This document shows positions 24,533 through 34,778 of a stretch of 34,808 nt of DNA, piece after piece. The notes below the pieces were generated by a model. It did not search any database, was not told the origin of the DNA, and saw nothing but the letters and a program-made list of their open reading frames with translations. The DNA lies in NCBI RefSeq assembly GCF_021246465.1, contig NZ_JAHRHK010000011.1:111216-146023 (forward strand), given 5' to 3'. The stretch's first letter is position 1, and every line of letters begins with the position of its first letter. The stretch is from Nocardioides sp. R-C-SC26. GTDB taxonomy: Bacteria > Actinomycetota > Actinomycetes > Propionibacteriales > Nocardioidaceae. A program made the translations under genes and the position numbers.

Positions 24533-25687
24533 GTGACCCGCAGCACGCTTGCCCGCCTCACCGCGCCGTCCACCCGCTCGCGGCACGGCGGTCTCGCCGT
24601 CCTCGCCCTCGCCATGGCGGCCCTCGTCCCGGTGGCGTCCGGGTGCTCCTCCCCCGCCGCGACCGACGCCACCCGGGCCGAGCTCGTGGCCACTGGTCAG
24701 AACTCATCGGCGGCATCGTCCGGCGCATCCGCCGGCGTCGACTCGGGGGGCGCCGTCAGCACCGATGACGACGTGCAGGTGCTGGCGATCTCGGTGGACG
24801 CGCTCACGCCTGTCGCGCTGCGGCGGCTGGGTCGCGACGGCGCACCGAACCTGTGGCGCATCGTCGACGAGGGTGCCGCCACCCTCAACGCACGCAGTCA
24901 GGTGGAGCTCACCCTCACGCTGCCGAACCACACCAGCATGGTCACCGGACGCCGGATCGACGCGCGGGCCGAGACCAACGGCTCGACCGGGCACGGCGTC
25001 ACCTGGAACACCGATCGCCCCGGCACCACCGTGCAGCGCGCAGCCGGTCGCCCGGTCGGGTCGGTGTTCAGCCGGGTGGAGGCCGCAGGGCTCTCCACCG
25101 CGCTGTTCGCCGCGAAGACCAAGTTCTCGCTCTTCCAGCGGTCCTGGCCCGCGATCGACCGCGTCACGATCCGAGAGGAGCGAGACGGAGCCGTCATGTC
25201 AGCGGCCCGGGCCGACCTGCTGCGGGCCGATCGCGCCTTCACCTTCGTGCACCTCGGCAACGCCGACGCGACCGGACACCGGGCTGGCTTCGGGTCGTCC
25301 GCCTACCTCGACGCCGTGCGCACCATCGACCGTCAGATAGGCACGGTGCTCGACGCCGCCGACAGCGACCCACGACTGGCCGACCTGGTCGTCGTGCTGA
25401 CAGCCGACCACGGCGGCGTGGCTGGGGCGACCTCGCACAGCGACCGTCGCGACCGTGCGAACTTCACCGTCCCGTTCGCCGTCTGGGCGCCGAGCAGCAA
25501 CGCCGCCCTCGGGCGCGGCGATCTGTACGCCTTGAACCCCGCGCGTCGTGATCCCGGCGCCGCCCAACCCGGGTACGCAGCCCGCCGACCGCCCATCCGC
25601 AACGGCGACGTCGCCAACCTCGCGCTCGACCTGCTCGGCCTCACCCCGATCCCCGGCAGCCTCTACCGCGGTCTGTCGGTCTCCTGA
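24533..25687 (+). CDS. Lipoprotein phosphodiesterase of the nucleotide pyrophosphatase/alkaline phosphatase superfamily
   Basis: This is a 384-residue protein. The signal peptide ends in a lipobox (VASGC, lipid-attached Cys38), followed by a Ser/Ala-rich linker, so the enzyme is anchored outside the membrane. The catalytic domain (about 83-384) has the type I phosphodiesterase pattern: metal-binding Asp89 in ISVDAL, nucleophile Thr129 in [14 protein letters not shown], the D/H pair in NADATGH, the D-H pair in LTADHGG and the histidine in TSHSD. It probably hydrolyses phosphodiester or phosphomonoester bonds in secreted substrates. The exact substrate is unknown. The GTG at 24533 is preceded by TACCGT at leaderless distance; another GTG six bases earlier is in frame. 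It is convergent with the methyltransferase gene. Confidence 0.85.
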   Translation: MTRSTLARLTAPSTRSRHGGLAVLALAMAALVPVASGCSSPAATDATRAELVATGQNSSAASSGASAGVDSGGAVSTDDDVQVLAISVDALTPVALRRLGRDGAPNLWRIVDEGAATLNARSQVELTLTLPNHTSMVTGRRIDARAETNGSTGHGVTWNTDRPGTTVQRAAGRPVGSVFSRVEAAGLSTALFAAKTKFSLFQRSWPAIDRVTIREERDGAVMSAARADLLRADRAFTFVHLGNADATGHRAGFGSSAYLDAVRTIDRQIGTVLDAADSDPRLADLVVVLTADHGGVAGATSHSDRRDRANFTVPFAVWAPSSNAALGRGDLYALNPARRDPGAAQPGYAARRPPIRNGDVANLALDLLGLTPIPGSLYRGLSVS

Positions 25688-25712
25688 GGCGGCGGTCGGG
25701 GCCTCCGCCCCC

Positions 25713-25738
25713 AGTTTCACCGGCTCACCGGTGAAACT
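25713..25738. repeat. Palindrome copy 1 (GTTTCACCGG-N4-CCGGTGAAAC)
   Basis: An 11-bp perfect stem with a CTCA loop lies 26 bases past the phosphodiesterase stop codon. The right side continues as TCAC, identical to copy 2. It may double as a terminator for the plus-strand gene. Confidence 0.8.
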
Positions 25739-25797
25739 CACGCTGGAAGGGCGAAGAATCGTCCGGTCAGTGTGAGTATCGCCCGCCTAGATCGCGG

Positions 25798-25821
25798 GTT
25801 TCACCGGTCAGCCGGTGAAAC
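25798..25821. repeat. Palindrome copy 2 (GTTTCACCGG-N4-CCGGTGAAAC)
   Basis: The 10-bp arms are identical to those of copy 1, with a TCAG loop, 84 bp further on. The loop contains the methyltransferase stop codon (TGA, 25810 to 25808), and the right arm encodes its last residues, VSFTG. The 60 bases between the two copies contain a small GCCCGC...GCGGG pairing and no gene. Confidence 0.8.
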
Positions 25822-26446
25822 TCACTCGGTCCGACCCACCGGCGGCGGTCATCACCGCGACGACGTACCCGCAGCCGGCCTCGTAGGGCTCGCCGTCCCA
25901 CGAGGCGTGCCGAGCCACCGTGTGCAGACCGGCCGCGGCGACGGCGAGGTTCAGCGCGGCCAGATCGACCACGGGACAACCCGGCGGCAGGTGAGCGGCG
26001 TCGGTGCCGAAACCCCATGCCAGCAGTCCGCCGGGGGCGACGTGCGCCGCCAGCCGGGCGACGGCCTGGTCGAGCGCCCGATGGAGGAACGGCACGACGT
26101 TGCCTGCCAGCAGGACGACGTCGAAGGTCTCTCCGAGGTCCAACGCGGCGAGGTCGGCGACCTGCCAGGGCAGGTCCGGGTGATCCTCCCGGGCGACGTC
26201 GATCATCGCCGGGTCCGCGTCGACCCCGAGGACGTCGTAGCCGTCGGCGGCCAGGCGTGCAGCGATCCGGCCGGTGCCGCACCCGGCATCCAGCACGCGC
26301 GCCGGCGCCCGCCTGAGGTCGCGCACGAACCGGGCCTCGCCGTGGATGTCGTGGCCTTCGCGCTCCAGCCGCGCGAACCGATCGGCGTACTGCCGGGCGT
26401 AGGCGTCACCGGAGTTGCGGCGCGCCAACTGCTGCCACTCGCTCAC
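25808..26446 (-). CDS. Class I SAM-dependent methyltransferase
   Basis: This is a roughly 212-residue Rossmann-fold methyltransferase. Motif I is VLDAGCGTGRIA, followed by acidic loop LGVDADPAMID, then WQVADLAALDL and FDVVLLAGNVVPFL (motif IV region). The substrate is not evident; small-molecule and lipid methyltransferases share this pattern. The GTG at 26446 is chosen because GGAG lies seven bases upstream. A GTG at 26476, overlapping the cysM stop as GTGA, would add ten residues but has no close ribosome binding site. It probably shares the cysM transcript. Its C-terminus is encoded by palindrome copy 2, suggesting that the repeat was inserted into or grew into the gene end. Confidence 0.85.
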   Translation of the reverse strand: MSEWQQLARRNSGDAYARQYADRFARLEREGHDIHGEARFVRDLRRAPARVLDAGCGTGRIAARLAADGYDVLGVDADPAMIDVAREDHPDLPWQVADLAALDLGETFDVVLLAGNVVPFLHRALDQAVARLAAHVAPGGLLAWGFGTDAAHLPPGCPVVDLAALNLAVAAAGLHTVARHASWDGEPYEAGCGYVVAVMTAAGGSDRVSFTG

Positions 26447-26472
26447 GCCGCTGCTCCTGCTCTCCGGGGCGG

Positions 26473-28040
<1,568 letters not shown>

Positions 28041-28056
28041 CGGACTGCTCGGTCGC

Positions 28057-28347
28057 TCAGCGCGCGCCGCCGGCCACCGCCGGCAGGACGACGACCTGGT
28101 CGCCGTCGGCGAGGGAGGCCTCGAGGCCGCCGATGAAGCGGACGTCCTCGTCGTTGATGTAGACGTTGACGAAGCGGCGCAGCTCGATGGCCTCGCCCTT
28201 GGGCTCGACCAGGCGGTCCTTGATGCCCGCGTGGCGCGACTCGAGGTCGTCGATCAGCGCGCTCAGCGTCGCACCCGTTCCGTCGACGGCCTTCGCGCCG
28301 TCGGTGTACGTGCGCAGGATGGTGGGGATGCGGACCTCGATGGCCAT
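28057..28347 (-). CDS. cysO: CysO-type ubiquitin-like sulfur carrier with two residues after the diglycine
   Basis: This is a 96-residue beta-grasp protein of the MoaD/ThiS family. It resembles Mycobacterium CysO closely (MAIEVRIPTILRTYT, RFVNVYINDEDVRF, LEASLADGDQVVVLPAVAGG). CysO carries sulfur as a C-terminal thiocarboxylate for cysteine synthesis by CysM. The M. tuberculosis protein ends in the diglycine; here Ala95-Arg96 follow Gly93-Gly94. The extra pair must be removed before the C-terminal glycine can be activated. AGGAG lies nine bases before the ATG. It follows mec by 33 bp and precedes the NYN gene by 16 bp. Confidence 0.93.
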   Translation of the reverse strand: MAIEVRIPTILRTYTDGAKAVDGTGATLSALIDDLESRHAGIKDRLVEPKGEAIELRRFVNVYINDEDVRFIGGLEASLADGDQVVVLPAVAGGAR

Positions 28348-28380
28348 CAGGTGTTGCTCCTCGGTTGGACGAACAGTCGG

Positions 28381-28830
28381 TCAGACTGATGCGAGTCGGG
28401 GGACGACGACGACCTCTTCCTCGGTCACCTCGCCGTCGATGATCCTGTAAGAACGGAACTCCACGGGGGCCTGGTTATTCCCTCCCCCGGCCTCCGCCCA
28501 GTCGCGGGTGCTCACCAACACGTAGTGCGCGCCGGGCTCGCTGGCCAGGCCGATGTCGGTGACGCTGGGGTAGGCCTCGGTGGCGGTGTGGGAGTGGTAG
28601 ACGACCACGGGTTCCTCGTCGTTGGCCCACATCTGCTTGTAGAGCGCGAGCAACTCGGTGGAGTCGAACTCGTAGAACGTGGGACTGCCGGCGGCGTTGA
28701 CCATCTCGATGAGCCGCTCGGGTCGGTCGCTGCCCTCGGGGCCCGCGACGATCCCGCACGCCTCGTCGGGATGGTCCCGCTTGGCGTGCGCGATGATGGC
28801 GTCGACGGTCGCCTGGTCGATGGTCAGCAC
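28381..28830 (-). CDS. mec: Mec-type JAMM/MPN+ metalloprotease
   Basis: This is a 149-residue zinc protease of the JAMM (Mov34/MPN) family. The motif is complete: Glu23 in PDEACGIVAG, then His79-x-His81-x7-Ser89-x2-Asp92 (HSHTATEAYPSVTD). In M. tuberculosis the homologue Mec+ releases cysteine from the CysO-cysteine adduct. Given the CysO C-terminal extension here, it could also trim the Ala-Arg pair. The start is GTG at 28830, with -10 box TACCCT seven bases upstream, so it is probably leaderless. It heads the operon mec-cysO-NYN-cysM-methyltransferase. Confidence 0.94.
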   Translation of the reverse strand: MLTIDQATVDAIIAHAKRDHPDEACGIVAGPEGSDRPERLIEMVNAAGSPTFYEFDSTELLALYKQMWANDEEPVVVYHSHTATEAYPSVTDIGLASEPGAHYVLVSTRDWAEAGGGNNQAPVEFRSYRIIDGEVTEEEVVVVPRLASV

Positions 28831-28837
28831 GTTCCCG

Positions 28838-28843
28838 AGGGTA
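28838..28843 (-). promoter_or_regulatory. -10 box TACCCT of the mec operon
   Basis: The minus-strand TACCCT ends seven bases before the GTG of mec, in the 19-bp gap after the CitB-type regulator gene. The -35 region falls inside that gene's last codons. Confidence 0.5.
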
Positions 28844-28849
28844 GTGCCC

Positions 28850-29539
28850 TCAGCCGGCCGGGGCCGACCGGTACCGCCGCTCTGGACGCCCGGCGGCCCC
28901 GTACTGCAGCCTGACCTCGGCCTGGCCGGTCTGGACGAAATGCTCCAGGTAGCGCCGCGCGGTCACCCGGGACAGACCGACCTCGTCGGCCGTCTCCGAG
29001 GCCGACACCTCAGCCCGCGCTCCGACGACGCCGAGCACCAGCCCCGCCGTCTCAGCGCTGAGCCCCTTCGGCAGCGGGACCGCACGTCTGGCAGCAGGCC
29101 CCGCCGTGGTCGCGAACGCCTCGTCGATACGGGCCTGGTCGAAGTCGACGTCCTCGTCACCGTCGCTGAGCCGCCGCACCGTGAGAGCGACCGCGCGGAG
29201 TCGCTCGGCGAGGTCCTCGTACTCGAAGGGCTTGGCCAGGTACTGCAGCGCTCCCCCGTGCAGGGCCGCCCGAACGGCGCCGGCCGAGCGCTCCGCGGTC
29301 ACCATCACCACCGCGACCTCGTGACCCTCCGCCCGCAGCCGGGCCAACACCTCGAGGCCGCTGAGGTCGGGCAGGTGGACGTCGAGCAGCAGCACGTCGG
29401 GCTCCAGCTCGGCCACGAGCCGCATCGCGTCTGCACCCGAGTGCGCCGTGCCCGCCACGACGAAGCCCTCGGTCTGCTCGACGAACCGGGTGTGGATCCG
29501 CGCCACCATGAAGTCGTCGTCGACCACCAGCACCCGCAT
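28850..29539 (-). CDS. Response regulator of the CitB/DpiA family
   Basis: This is a 229-residue regulator. The receiver domain (1-120) has Asp7-9 in VLVVDDDF, phospho-acceptor Asp53 in LLLDVHLPDLSG, Thr in VMVTAE and Lys in YLAKPFEYEDL. The C-terminal part (about 160-220) is a winged-helix-like domain (SASETADEVGLSRVTARRYLEHFVQTGQ), as in CitB/DcuR regulators, in which the partner kinase senses di- or tricarboxylates. Its ATG overlaps the kinase stop by one base (TGATG); a GTG one codon earlier is also possible. Together with the divergent tct operon this suggests control of tricarboxylate uptake. Confidence 0.92.
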   Translation of the reverse strand: MRVLVVDDDFMVARIHTRFVEQTEGFVVAGTAHSGADAMRLVAELEPDVLLLDVHLPDLSGLEVLARLRAEGHEVAVVMVTAERSAGAVRAALHGGALQYLAKPFEYEDLAERLRAVALTVRRLSDGDEDVDFDQARIDEAFATTAGPAARRAVPLPKGLSAETAGLVLGVVGARAEVSASETADEVGLSRVTARRYLEHFVQTGQAEVRLQYGAAGRPERRYRSAPAG

Positions 29540-31233
29540 CACGAGTCCTCACCCTGCCCCAGACCAGGGTCGATCGGGAGCACGACGCGGAACTCCGCGC
29601 CCGGCTCGATGCCGGTCGCGGTCCGCACGTCGTCCACCACGATCGAGCCGCCGCGACGCCGACAGATCACCCGGACGAGCGGGAGGCCGATGCCTCGACC
29701 GCCCACGACGTCCTCGGCCGCGTCGTGGCCGGCCTTGGTCGTGAAGCCCCGCACGAAGATGGCCTCACGATCCTCCGGCGCGACGCCGGGCCCGGTGTCG
29801 CGGACGCGGAGCCGCGCCGCCCTCGCCCCGGTCGAGGCGTCGACCACCATCCAGACCTCGACGGAGGCATCCTCGACCCCGGCACACGCATCGACGGCGT
29901 TGTCGACGAGGTTGCCGACCACGGTGGTCAGGTCCGCGGAGACCTCGCGCGGCAGGGGTGGGAGCTGCGAACCGGGATCGAGCACCAGCTCGACGCCGCG
30001 CTCGGCGGCCACACTCATCTTGGCCACCACCATCGCCGCCACGGCCGGGTCCTCCAGCTGACGCGCGACAGCGGCGGCGACCTCGGCGCGATGACGGGTG
30101 AGAGTGCCGACCAGCTCGCGCACCTCCTCGAACTCCCCGAGCTGCACCAGCCCACTGATGGTGTGCAGCCGGTTGTCGAACTCGTGGGTCTGGGCGCGCA
30201 AGGTGTCGGTGAGGGAGAGGTTGGCGCCCAGCCGGCTCTCCAGGGCGACCAGCTCGGTGCGGTCGCGCAGCGTGGTCACGGTGCCGATGCCGCGACCATC
30301 AGCAGCGGCGGCACGACGGTTGAGCACCACCACCCGGTCGCCGACGAGCATCACCTCGTCCTGGACGTCGCCAGCTCCGGCGAGCACATCGGCGACCTGC
30401 TCCTCCAGCCCGAGCTCGGAGACGCTCCGGCCCACCACCGGGCCCTCCATGCCGAGCGTCTGCCGCGCAGCGTCGTTCATCACCGTCACCCGCCCGTCGA
30501 GCCCCACGCCGACCACACCCTCGCGGATGCTGTGCAGGAGGGCCGCGCGGTGGTCGGCCAGCGATGCCAGCTCCCGCGCACCGAGGCCACGCGTGCGTCG
30601 ACGGACCACCAGTGAGACCACGATGGAGCCGGCCACACCGAGCCCTGCCCCCAGACCGAGGTAGAGGGCCAGGTCGGAGGCCGCACCCGTGAACCTCGTC
30701 CAGATCGGTGGGTAGACCGCCTCGGAGACGACGAAACCCACCAACGTGCCGTCGTCGGCCAGCACCGGCGCGTGGGCGGCGACCGCGCGTTCGCCACGGC
30801 GCTCGGAGTCGCCGCTCCATCCGCGGCCGCTCAGCACCACGCTGGTGCCGACGTCGAAGCGGAGACCTACCTCCGCAGGATCCGAGGACGCCAGCACGGT
30901 GCGGTCGGGTTCGACGATCGAGACCTCGGTCGCGCTCGACAGGCTCACCCCGCGAGCGGCGTACGGGGCGAGTGCCTGGGCGGCACCGAAGGCAGGGTCG
31001 CCCGCCGCGCGCGCCGAGAGCACCGCACGCACCTGCGGCAGGTTCGCCACGTACTCGGCGACCGAACGCATCTGGCTCCCCCGTTCGGTGGTGAAGGTGG
31101 ACGTCGACTGCCGCACGCCCACGACGCCGACGATCAGGAGGAGCAGCGCGACGACCGCCAGCTGCAGCACCAGGAACTGCCCGGCGAGGGTCCGCTCGCG
31201 TCGAAGCGTCCGGCGTTCGCGCAGTGCGACCAC
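29539..31233 (-). CDS. Sensor histidine kinase of the CitA/DcuS type
   Basis: This is a roughly 564-residue membrane kinase. Helix 1 (about 19-40) and helix 2 (about 187-211) flank a periplasmic-side sensor domain of about 145 residues (PDC/Cache type, as in CitA and DcuS). A PAS domain (about 230-335) follows, then the SpoOB-like dimerisation helix with phospho-acceptor His350 in RAQTHEFDNRLH, and an HATPase with N-box VVGNLVDNAVDAC and G-box GGRGIGLPLVR. The start is uncertain. AAAGGAGG (31252 to 31245) precedes two tandem GTTGTGGTC units; the GTG at 31233 is 11 bases from it. A GTG at 31278 would extend it by 15 residues but lies upstream of this ribosome binding site. The gene is divergent from tctC. 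Confidence 0.9.
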   Translation of the reverse strand: MVALRERRTLRRERTLAGQFLVLQLAVVALLLLIVGVVGVRQSTSTFTTERGSQMRSVAEYVANLPQVRAVLSARAAGDPAFGAAQALAPYAARGVSLSSATEVSIVEPDRTVLASSDPAEVGLRFDVGTSVVLSGRGWSGDSERRGERAVAAHAPVLADDGTLVGFVVSEAVYPPIWTRFTGAASDLALYLGLGAGLGVAGSIVVSLVVRRRTRGLGARELASLADHRAALLHSIREGVVGVGLDGRVTVMNDAARQTLGMEGPVVGRSVSELGLEEQVADVLAGAGDVQDEVMLVGDRVVVLNRRAAAADGRGIGTVTTLRDRTELVALESRLGANLSLTDTLRAQTHEFDNRLHTISGLVQLGEFEEVRELVGTLTRHRAEVAAAVARQLEDPAVAAMVVAKMSVAAERGVELVLDPGSQLPPLPREVSADLTTVVGNLVDNAVDACAGVEDASVEVWMVVDASTGARAARLRVRDTGPGVAPEDREAIFVRGFTTKAGHDAAEDVVGGRGIGLPLVRVICRRRGGSIVVDDVRTATGIEPGAEFRVVLPIDPGLGQGEDS

Positions 31234-31245
31234 AACGACCACAAC
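31228..31245. repeat. Two tandem 9-bp units at the kinase start
   Basis: GACCACAAC occurs twice in direct succession (31228-31236 and 31237-31245). On the minus strand it reads GTTGTGGTC twice, directly after the AAAGGAGG ribosome binding site, and encodes valines. Gain or loss of one unit changes the distance from that site to the GTG start. The remaining gap to tctC (31253-31339) shows one CTCGCA...TGCGAG inverted repeat and no other site I can name. Confidence 0.7.
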
Positions 31246-31339
31246 CTCCTTTGCCACCGCAACGGTGACGAACGCCACACGGCGCCGTCATGCTCGCACA
31301 GCGCCGGCAGCGAGCCGGCCGACTGCGAGAGGAGCAGCC

Positions 31340-32326
31340 GTGCGCAGACCCTGGCGATCGACGTTGATCGCGCTCATCACGACGGCGTGTCTAGTCGGCG
31401 TCGGCGGCTGCGGACTCACCCGCGGCGCCGACGACCCCGACAACCGGCGCCTGCGGATGATGATCCCGAACAGCCCCGGTGGCGGCTACGACCTGACCGG
31501 GCGCGCCGCCGTCCGCGCGATGGAGGACGACGAGCTCACCGGGCGCTGGGAGGTCAACAACGTCCTCGGCGCGAGCGGCACCGTCGCGACGCAGCGGCTG
31601 GCCAACGAGTCCGGTGCCGACGACCTCGTGATGACGATGGGTCTCGGCGTCGTCGGAGCCACCTACACCAACGAGTCGTCCGCACGCGTGTCCGACATGA
31701 CGGCGATCGCACGGCTGGTGGAGGAGCAGGAGGGCATCCTCGTCCCGGCCGACTCTCCCTTCGAGGACGTCGACGACCTCGTCGAGGCCTGGACGAAGGA
31801 CCCGGGCTCGGTCGTCGTGGGCGGCGGCTCGTCCCCCGGTGGACCCGATCACCTGTTCCCGATGCAGCTGGCGCAGGAGATCGGCATCGACCCGCGCCAG
31901 GTCAACTACGTCTCCTACGACGGCGGCGGCCCCCTCACCACGGCACTGCTCGGCTCGAAGATCGACGTCGGCATGTCCGGTCTCGGCGAGTTCGAGGGCC
32001 AGTTGGACGACGGCGCCCTGCGGGTGCTGGCGATCTCCGGCGCCGAGCGTCTCGACACCGTCGACGCGCCCACCCTGACCGAGTCCGGCGTCGACCTGGT
32101 CTTCACGAACTGGCGCGGTGTCCTCGCTCCGCCCGACATCAGCGAGAAGCAGCGCGACTACCTGATGGACCTGTTCACCCAGATGCACGCCACCCCTGAG
32201 TGGCAGGACGCGCTGGAACGCAACGGCTGGAGCGACAACTTCGCCGTCGGCGAGGAGTTCGAGGAGTTCCTGCGCGAGCAGGACGAACGCGTCGCCGACA
32301 CTCTCGAGGAACTGGGGCTGGCATGA
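31340..32326 (+). CDS. tctC: Tripartite tricarboxylate transporter substrate-binding lipoprotein
   Basis: This is a 328-residue solute-binding protein of the TctC/Bug family. A signal peptide ends in the lipobox VGGC with lipid-attached Cys24, so it is anchored outside the membrane. The mature part shows the Bug pattern: IPNSPGGGYDLTGRA, where the loop after the first beta strand binds a carboxylate, GSSPGGPDHLF, and YVSYDGGGPLTTALLGSKIDVGMSG (the latter in separated blocks in the family). It delivers a tricarboxylate or related acid to TctAB. The exact ligand is not decided by sequence. The GTG at 31340 follows AGAGGAG by five bases. Its stop overlaps the tctB start (ATGA). Confidence 0.92.
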   Translation: MRRPWRSTLIALITTACLVGVGGCGLTRGADDPDNRRLRMMIPNSPGGGYDLTGRAAVRAMEDDELTGRWEVNNVLGASGTVATQRLANESGADDLVMTMGLGVVGATYTNESSARVSDMTAIARLVEEQEGILVPADSPFEDVDDLVEAWTKDPGSVVVGGGSSPGGPDHLFPMQLAQEIGIDPRQVNYVSYDGGGPLTTALLGSKIDVGMSGLGEFEGQLDDGALRVLAISGAERLDTVDAPTLTESGVDLVFTNWRGVLAPPDISEKQRDYLMDLFTQMHATPEWQDALERNGWSDNFAVGEEFEEFLREQDERVADTLEELGLA

Positions 32327-32850
32327 CCACCGTCATCGAACGACCGAACATCGATTCCGCACCGCGTCGCGTGGTCGACACGGCGCAGTACGGGCTGGCG
32401 GCATTCCTGGTGCTCGTGGGCGGCTACACGCTCTACGACGCGAGCACCCTGCACGACGGCTTCGCCGACCAGCCTGTCCAGCCCTACGCCGTGCCCTACG
32501 TCGTGGGCGCCGTGCTGACCCTCCTGGGAATGCTCCTCGCGGTGGCCACGTGGCGCGGTGACGTGCCGCAGGCCGAGGAGGGTGAGGACGTCGACCTCAC
32601 CGGCGGCAGCGACTGGGCGACCGTCGCCAAGCTCGGCGGCGTCCTGGTGCTCAACATCGTGCTGATCGACTGGCTCGGGTGGGCGATCACCGGCGCGATG
32701 CTCTTCGCCGGGTGCGCCTGGGCCCTGGGTTCGCGGACACCGGTGCGTGACGTGGCGTTGGGAGCCGCTCTGTCGCTGGGCACCTGGTACGGCTTCTACG
32801 CCGGTCTCGGGATCCCGATCCCGGCCGGCATCTTGGACGGGGTGCTCTGA
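32323..32850 (+). CDS. tctB: Tripartite tricarboxylate transporter small membrane subunit
   Basis: This is a 175-residue membrane protein with four hydrophobic helices (about 22-40, 58-80, 104-130 and 140-168), the TctB layout. A charged loop ([14 protein letters not shown]) separates helices 2 and 3. It is the poorly conserved small partner of TctA. The ATG overlaps the tctC stop, and its own TGA overlaps the tctA ATG by one base (TGATG), so all three subunits are made from one message. Confidence 0.9.
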   Translation: MTTVIERPNIDSAPRRVVDTAQYGLAAFLVLVGGYTLYDASTLHDGFADQPVQPYAVPYVVGAVLTLLGMLLAVATWRGDVPQAEEGEDVDLTGGSDWATVAKLGGVLVLNIVLIDWLGWAITGAMLFAGCAWALGSRTPVRDVALGAALSLGTWYGFYAGLGIPIPAGILDGVL

Positions 32851-34370
32851 TGGATCTGCTGATGGACGGGTTCGCGACCGCGCTGACCCCCACCAACCTC
32901 TTCTTCGCCGCGCTCGGGGTCCTGCTGGGCACGGCGGTCGGCGTGCTGCCGGGCATCGGCCCGGCGATGACGGTGGCGCTGCTGCTCCCCGTGACCTACA
33001 ACGTCTCACCCGAGAGCGCGATCATCATGTTCGCCGGCATCTACTACGGCGGGATGTACGGCGGTTCGACGACGTCGATCCTGCTCAACACACCCGGCGA
33101 GTCGTCCTCGGTGATCACGGCCCTCGAGGGCAACAAGATGGCCAAGTCCGGGCGGGCGGCGCAGGCCCTGGCCACCGCGGCCATCGGCTCCTTCGTCGCC
33201 GGCACCATCGGCACGGTGCTCCTGGTCGTCCTGGCACCCACCGTGGCCGACCTGGTCGTGCAACTGGGCGATCCCTCCTACTTCGCCATCATGGTGCTCG
33301 CGCTGGCGGCGGTCACGCTGGCGTTGGGGGCCTCGAAGCTGCGGGGGCTCATCTCCCTGTTCCTCGGCCTGACCATCGCTCTCGTCGGTACGGCTACCGG
33401 CCAGGCCCGACTGACCTTCGACCAGCCCCTGCTGGCCGACGGCATCGACCTGGTCGTCGTCGCGGTGGCGATCTTCGCGATCGGCGAGGCCCTGTGGGTG
33501 GCAGCTCACCTGCGTCGCAGGCCGCTCGACATCATCCCCGTCGGCAAGCCCTGGATGAGCCGTGAGGACTGGGGTCGCTCGTGGCGCCCCTGGCTGCGCG
33601 GGACGGCGTTCGGCTTCCCCTTCGGCGCGTTGCCGGCCGGGGGCGCGGAGGTCCCGACGTTCCTCAGCTACGTGACCGAGCGCAAGCTGACCAAGCGCCC
33701 CGAGGAGTTCGGCAAGGGCGCGATCGAGGGTGTGGCCGGCCCGGAGGCCGCCAACAACGCCTCGGCCGCCGGCACGCTGGTGCCCCTGTTGGCGATCGGC
33801 CTGCCGACCACGGCGACCGCCGGTGTGATCCTGCTGGCCCTGCAGGGCTACGGCATCCAGCCGGGCCCCCAGCTCTTCGACACCGAGCCCGTGCTGGTGT
33901 GGGGTCTCCTCGCCAGCCTGTTCGTGGCCAACACCCTGCTCCTCGTGCTGAACCTGCCGCTGGCGCCGGTCTGGGCCAAGCTGCTGCAGATCCCCCGGCC
34001 CTACCTCTACGCGGGCATCCTGTTCTTCGCCTCGCTCGGCGCGTACAGCGTGAACTTCCAGTCCTTCGACCTGGCACTCCTGCTCGTCATGGGCGTGCTC
34101 GGTCTGGCGATGCGGCGCTTCGCGTTGCCGGTGCTGCCGCTGCTGGTCGGCGTGATCCTCGGCCCGCGCCTGGAGGAGCAGCTCACCCGGGCCCTGGCCA
34201 TCTCCCAGGGCGACGTCTCCACGCTGTGGAGCGAGCCGGTGGCGGTCGCCGTCTACCTCGTGCTCGGGCTGCTCCTGGCCGCCATCGCGGCCAACGCCCT
34301 GCGGCGCCGTCCCGAGAGCCTGCCGGCCGCGATGCGCCAGGACGCGCCGGCCGATGTCATGGAGAGGTGA
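32850..34370 (+). CDS. tctA: Tripartite tricarboxylate transporter large membrane subunit
   Basis: This is a 506-residue membrane protein with about ten to twelve helices, the transport channel of the system. Family signatures are [17 protein letters not shown] near residue 30, [20 protein letters not shown] (residues about 65-84) and the inverted-repeat counterpart with [23 protein letters not shown], split in two in the alignment. The length is normal. The C-terminus ends in a short cytosolic tail. It is driven by ion gradients, not ATP. The universal stress protein gene starts six bases after its stop codon. Confidence 0.95.
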   Translation: MDLLMDGFATALTPTNLFFAALGVLLGTAVGVLPGIGPAMTVALLLPVTYNVSPESAIIMFAGIYYGGMYGGSTTSILLNTPGESSSVITALEGNKMAKSGRAAQALATAAIGSFVAGTIGTVLLVVLAPTVADLVVQLGDPSYFAIMVLALAAVTLALGASKLRGLISLFLGLTIALVGTATGQARLTFDQPLLADGIDLVVVAVAIFAIGEALWVAAHLRRRPLDIIPVGKPWMSREDWGRSWRPWLRGTAFGFPFGALPAGGAEVPTFLSYVTERKLTKRPEEFGKGAIEGVAGPEAANNASAAGTLVPLLAIGLPTTATAGVILLALQGYGIQPGPQLFDTEPVLVWGLLASLFVANTLLLVLNLPLAPVWAKLLQIPRPYLYAGILFFASLGAYSVNFQSFDLALLLVMGVLGLAMRRFALPVLPLLVGVILGPRLEEQLTRALAISQGDVSTLWSEPVAVAVYLVLGLLLAAIAANALRRRPESLPAAMRQDAPADVMER

Positions 34371-34375
34371 GAGAG

Positions 34376-34762
34376 ATGAGTGTGATCGTGGCCTACAGCG
34401 CCGACGAGTTCGGCACGGCCGCTCTGCGGCACGGCTCGGAGGTGGCGCGGGCGCAGGGCGCACGCCTGATCCTGGTCAACGCCACGGCGGGGCAGAAGCT
34501 GGTGGACCCCCGCTACGCCGCCGACGAGGAGATCGACGCGGTCGTGGGCGAACTGCGCGCGACGGGCATCGAGGTCGACGTCCGTCACGAGCTGGTCGAC
34601 GACGTCGCGGACGCCGTACTGGGAGCCGCACGCGAGAGCAGCGCCCGGCTGATCGTCGTCGGCGTCCGCAAGCGCACGCCGGTGGGCAAACTGCTGCTGG
34701 GCAGCGTCGCACAGCGGGTCATCCTCGAAGCGGACTGTCCGGTGCTGGCGGTCAAGCCGTAG
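34376..34762 (+). CDS. Universal stress protein family, single UspA domain
   Basis: This is a 128-residue cytosolic protein with one Usp domain. It begins SVIVAYSADEFGTAALRHG, with the aspartate of the nucleotide pocket in YSADEF, and ends with the ATP-binding loop GVRKRTPVGKLLLGSVAQ (pattern G-x2-[GKR]-x9-G-S) and EADCPVLAVKP. The loop suggests nucleotide binding. It follows tctA by five bases with a GGTGAGAGAG leader and so belongs to the tct operon. Usp genes attached to secondary transporter operons are known, but the reason is unclear. Confidence 0.93.
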   Translation: MSVIVAYSADEFGTAALRHGSEVARAQGARLILVNATAGQKLVDPRYAADEEIDAVVGELRATGIEVDVRHELVDDVADAVLGAARESSARLIVVGVRKRTPVGKLLLGSVAQRVILEADCPVLAVKP

Positions 34763-34778
34763 CCGACGCCGGGATCCT

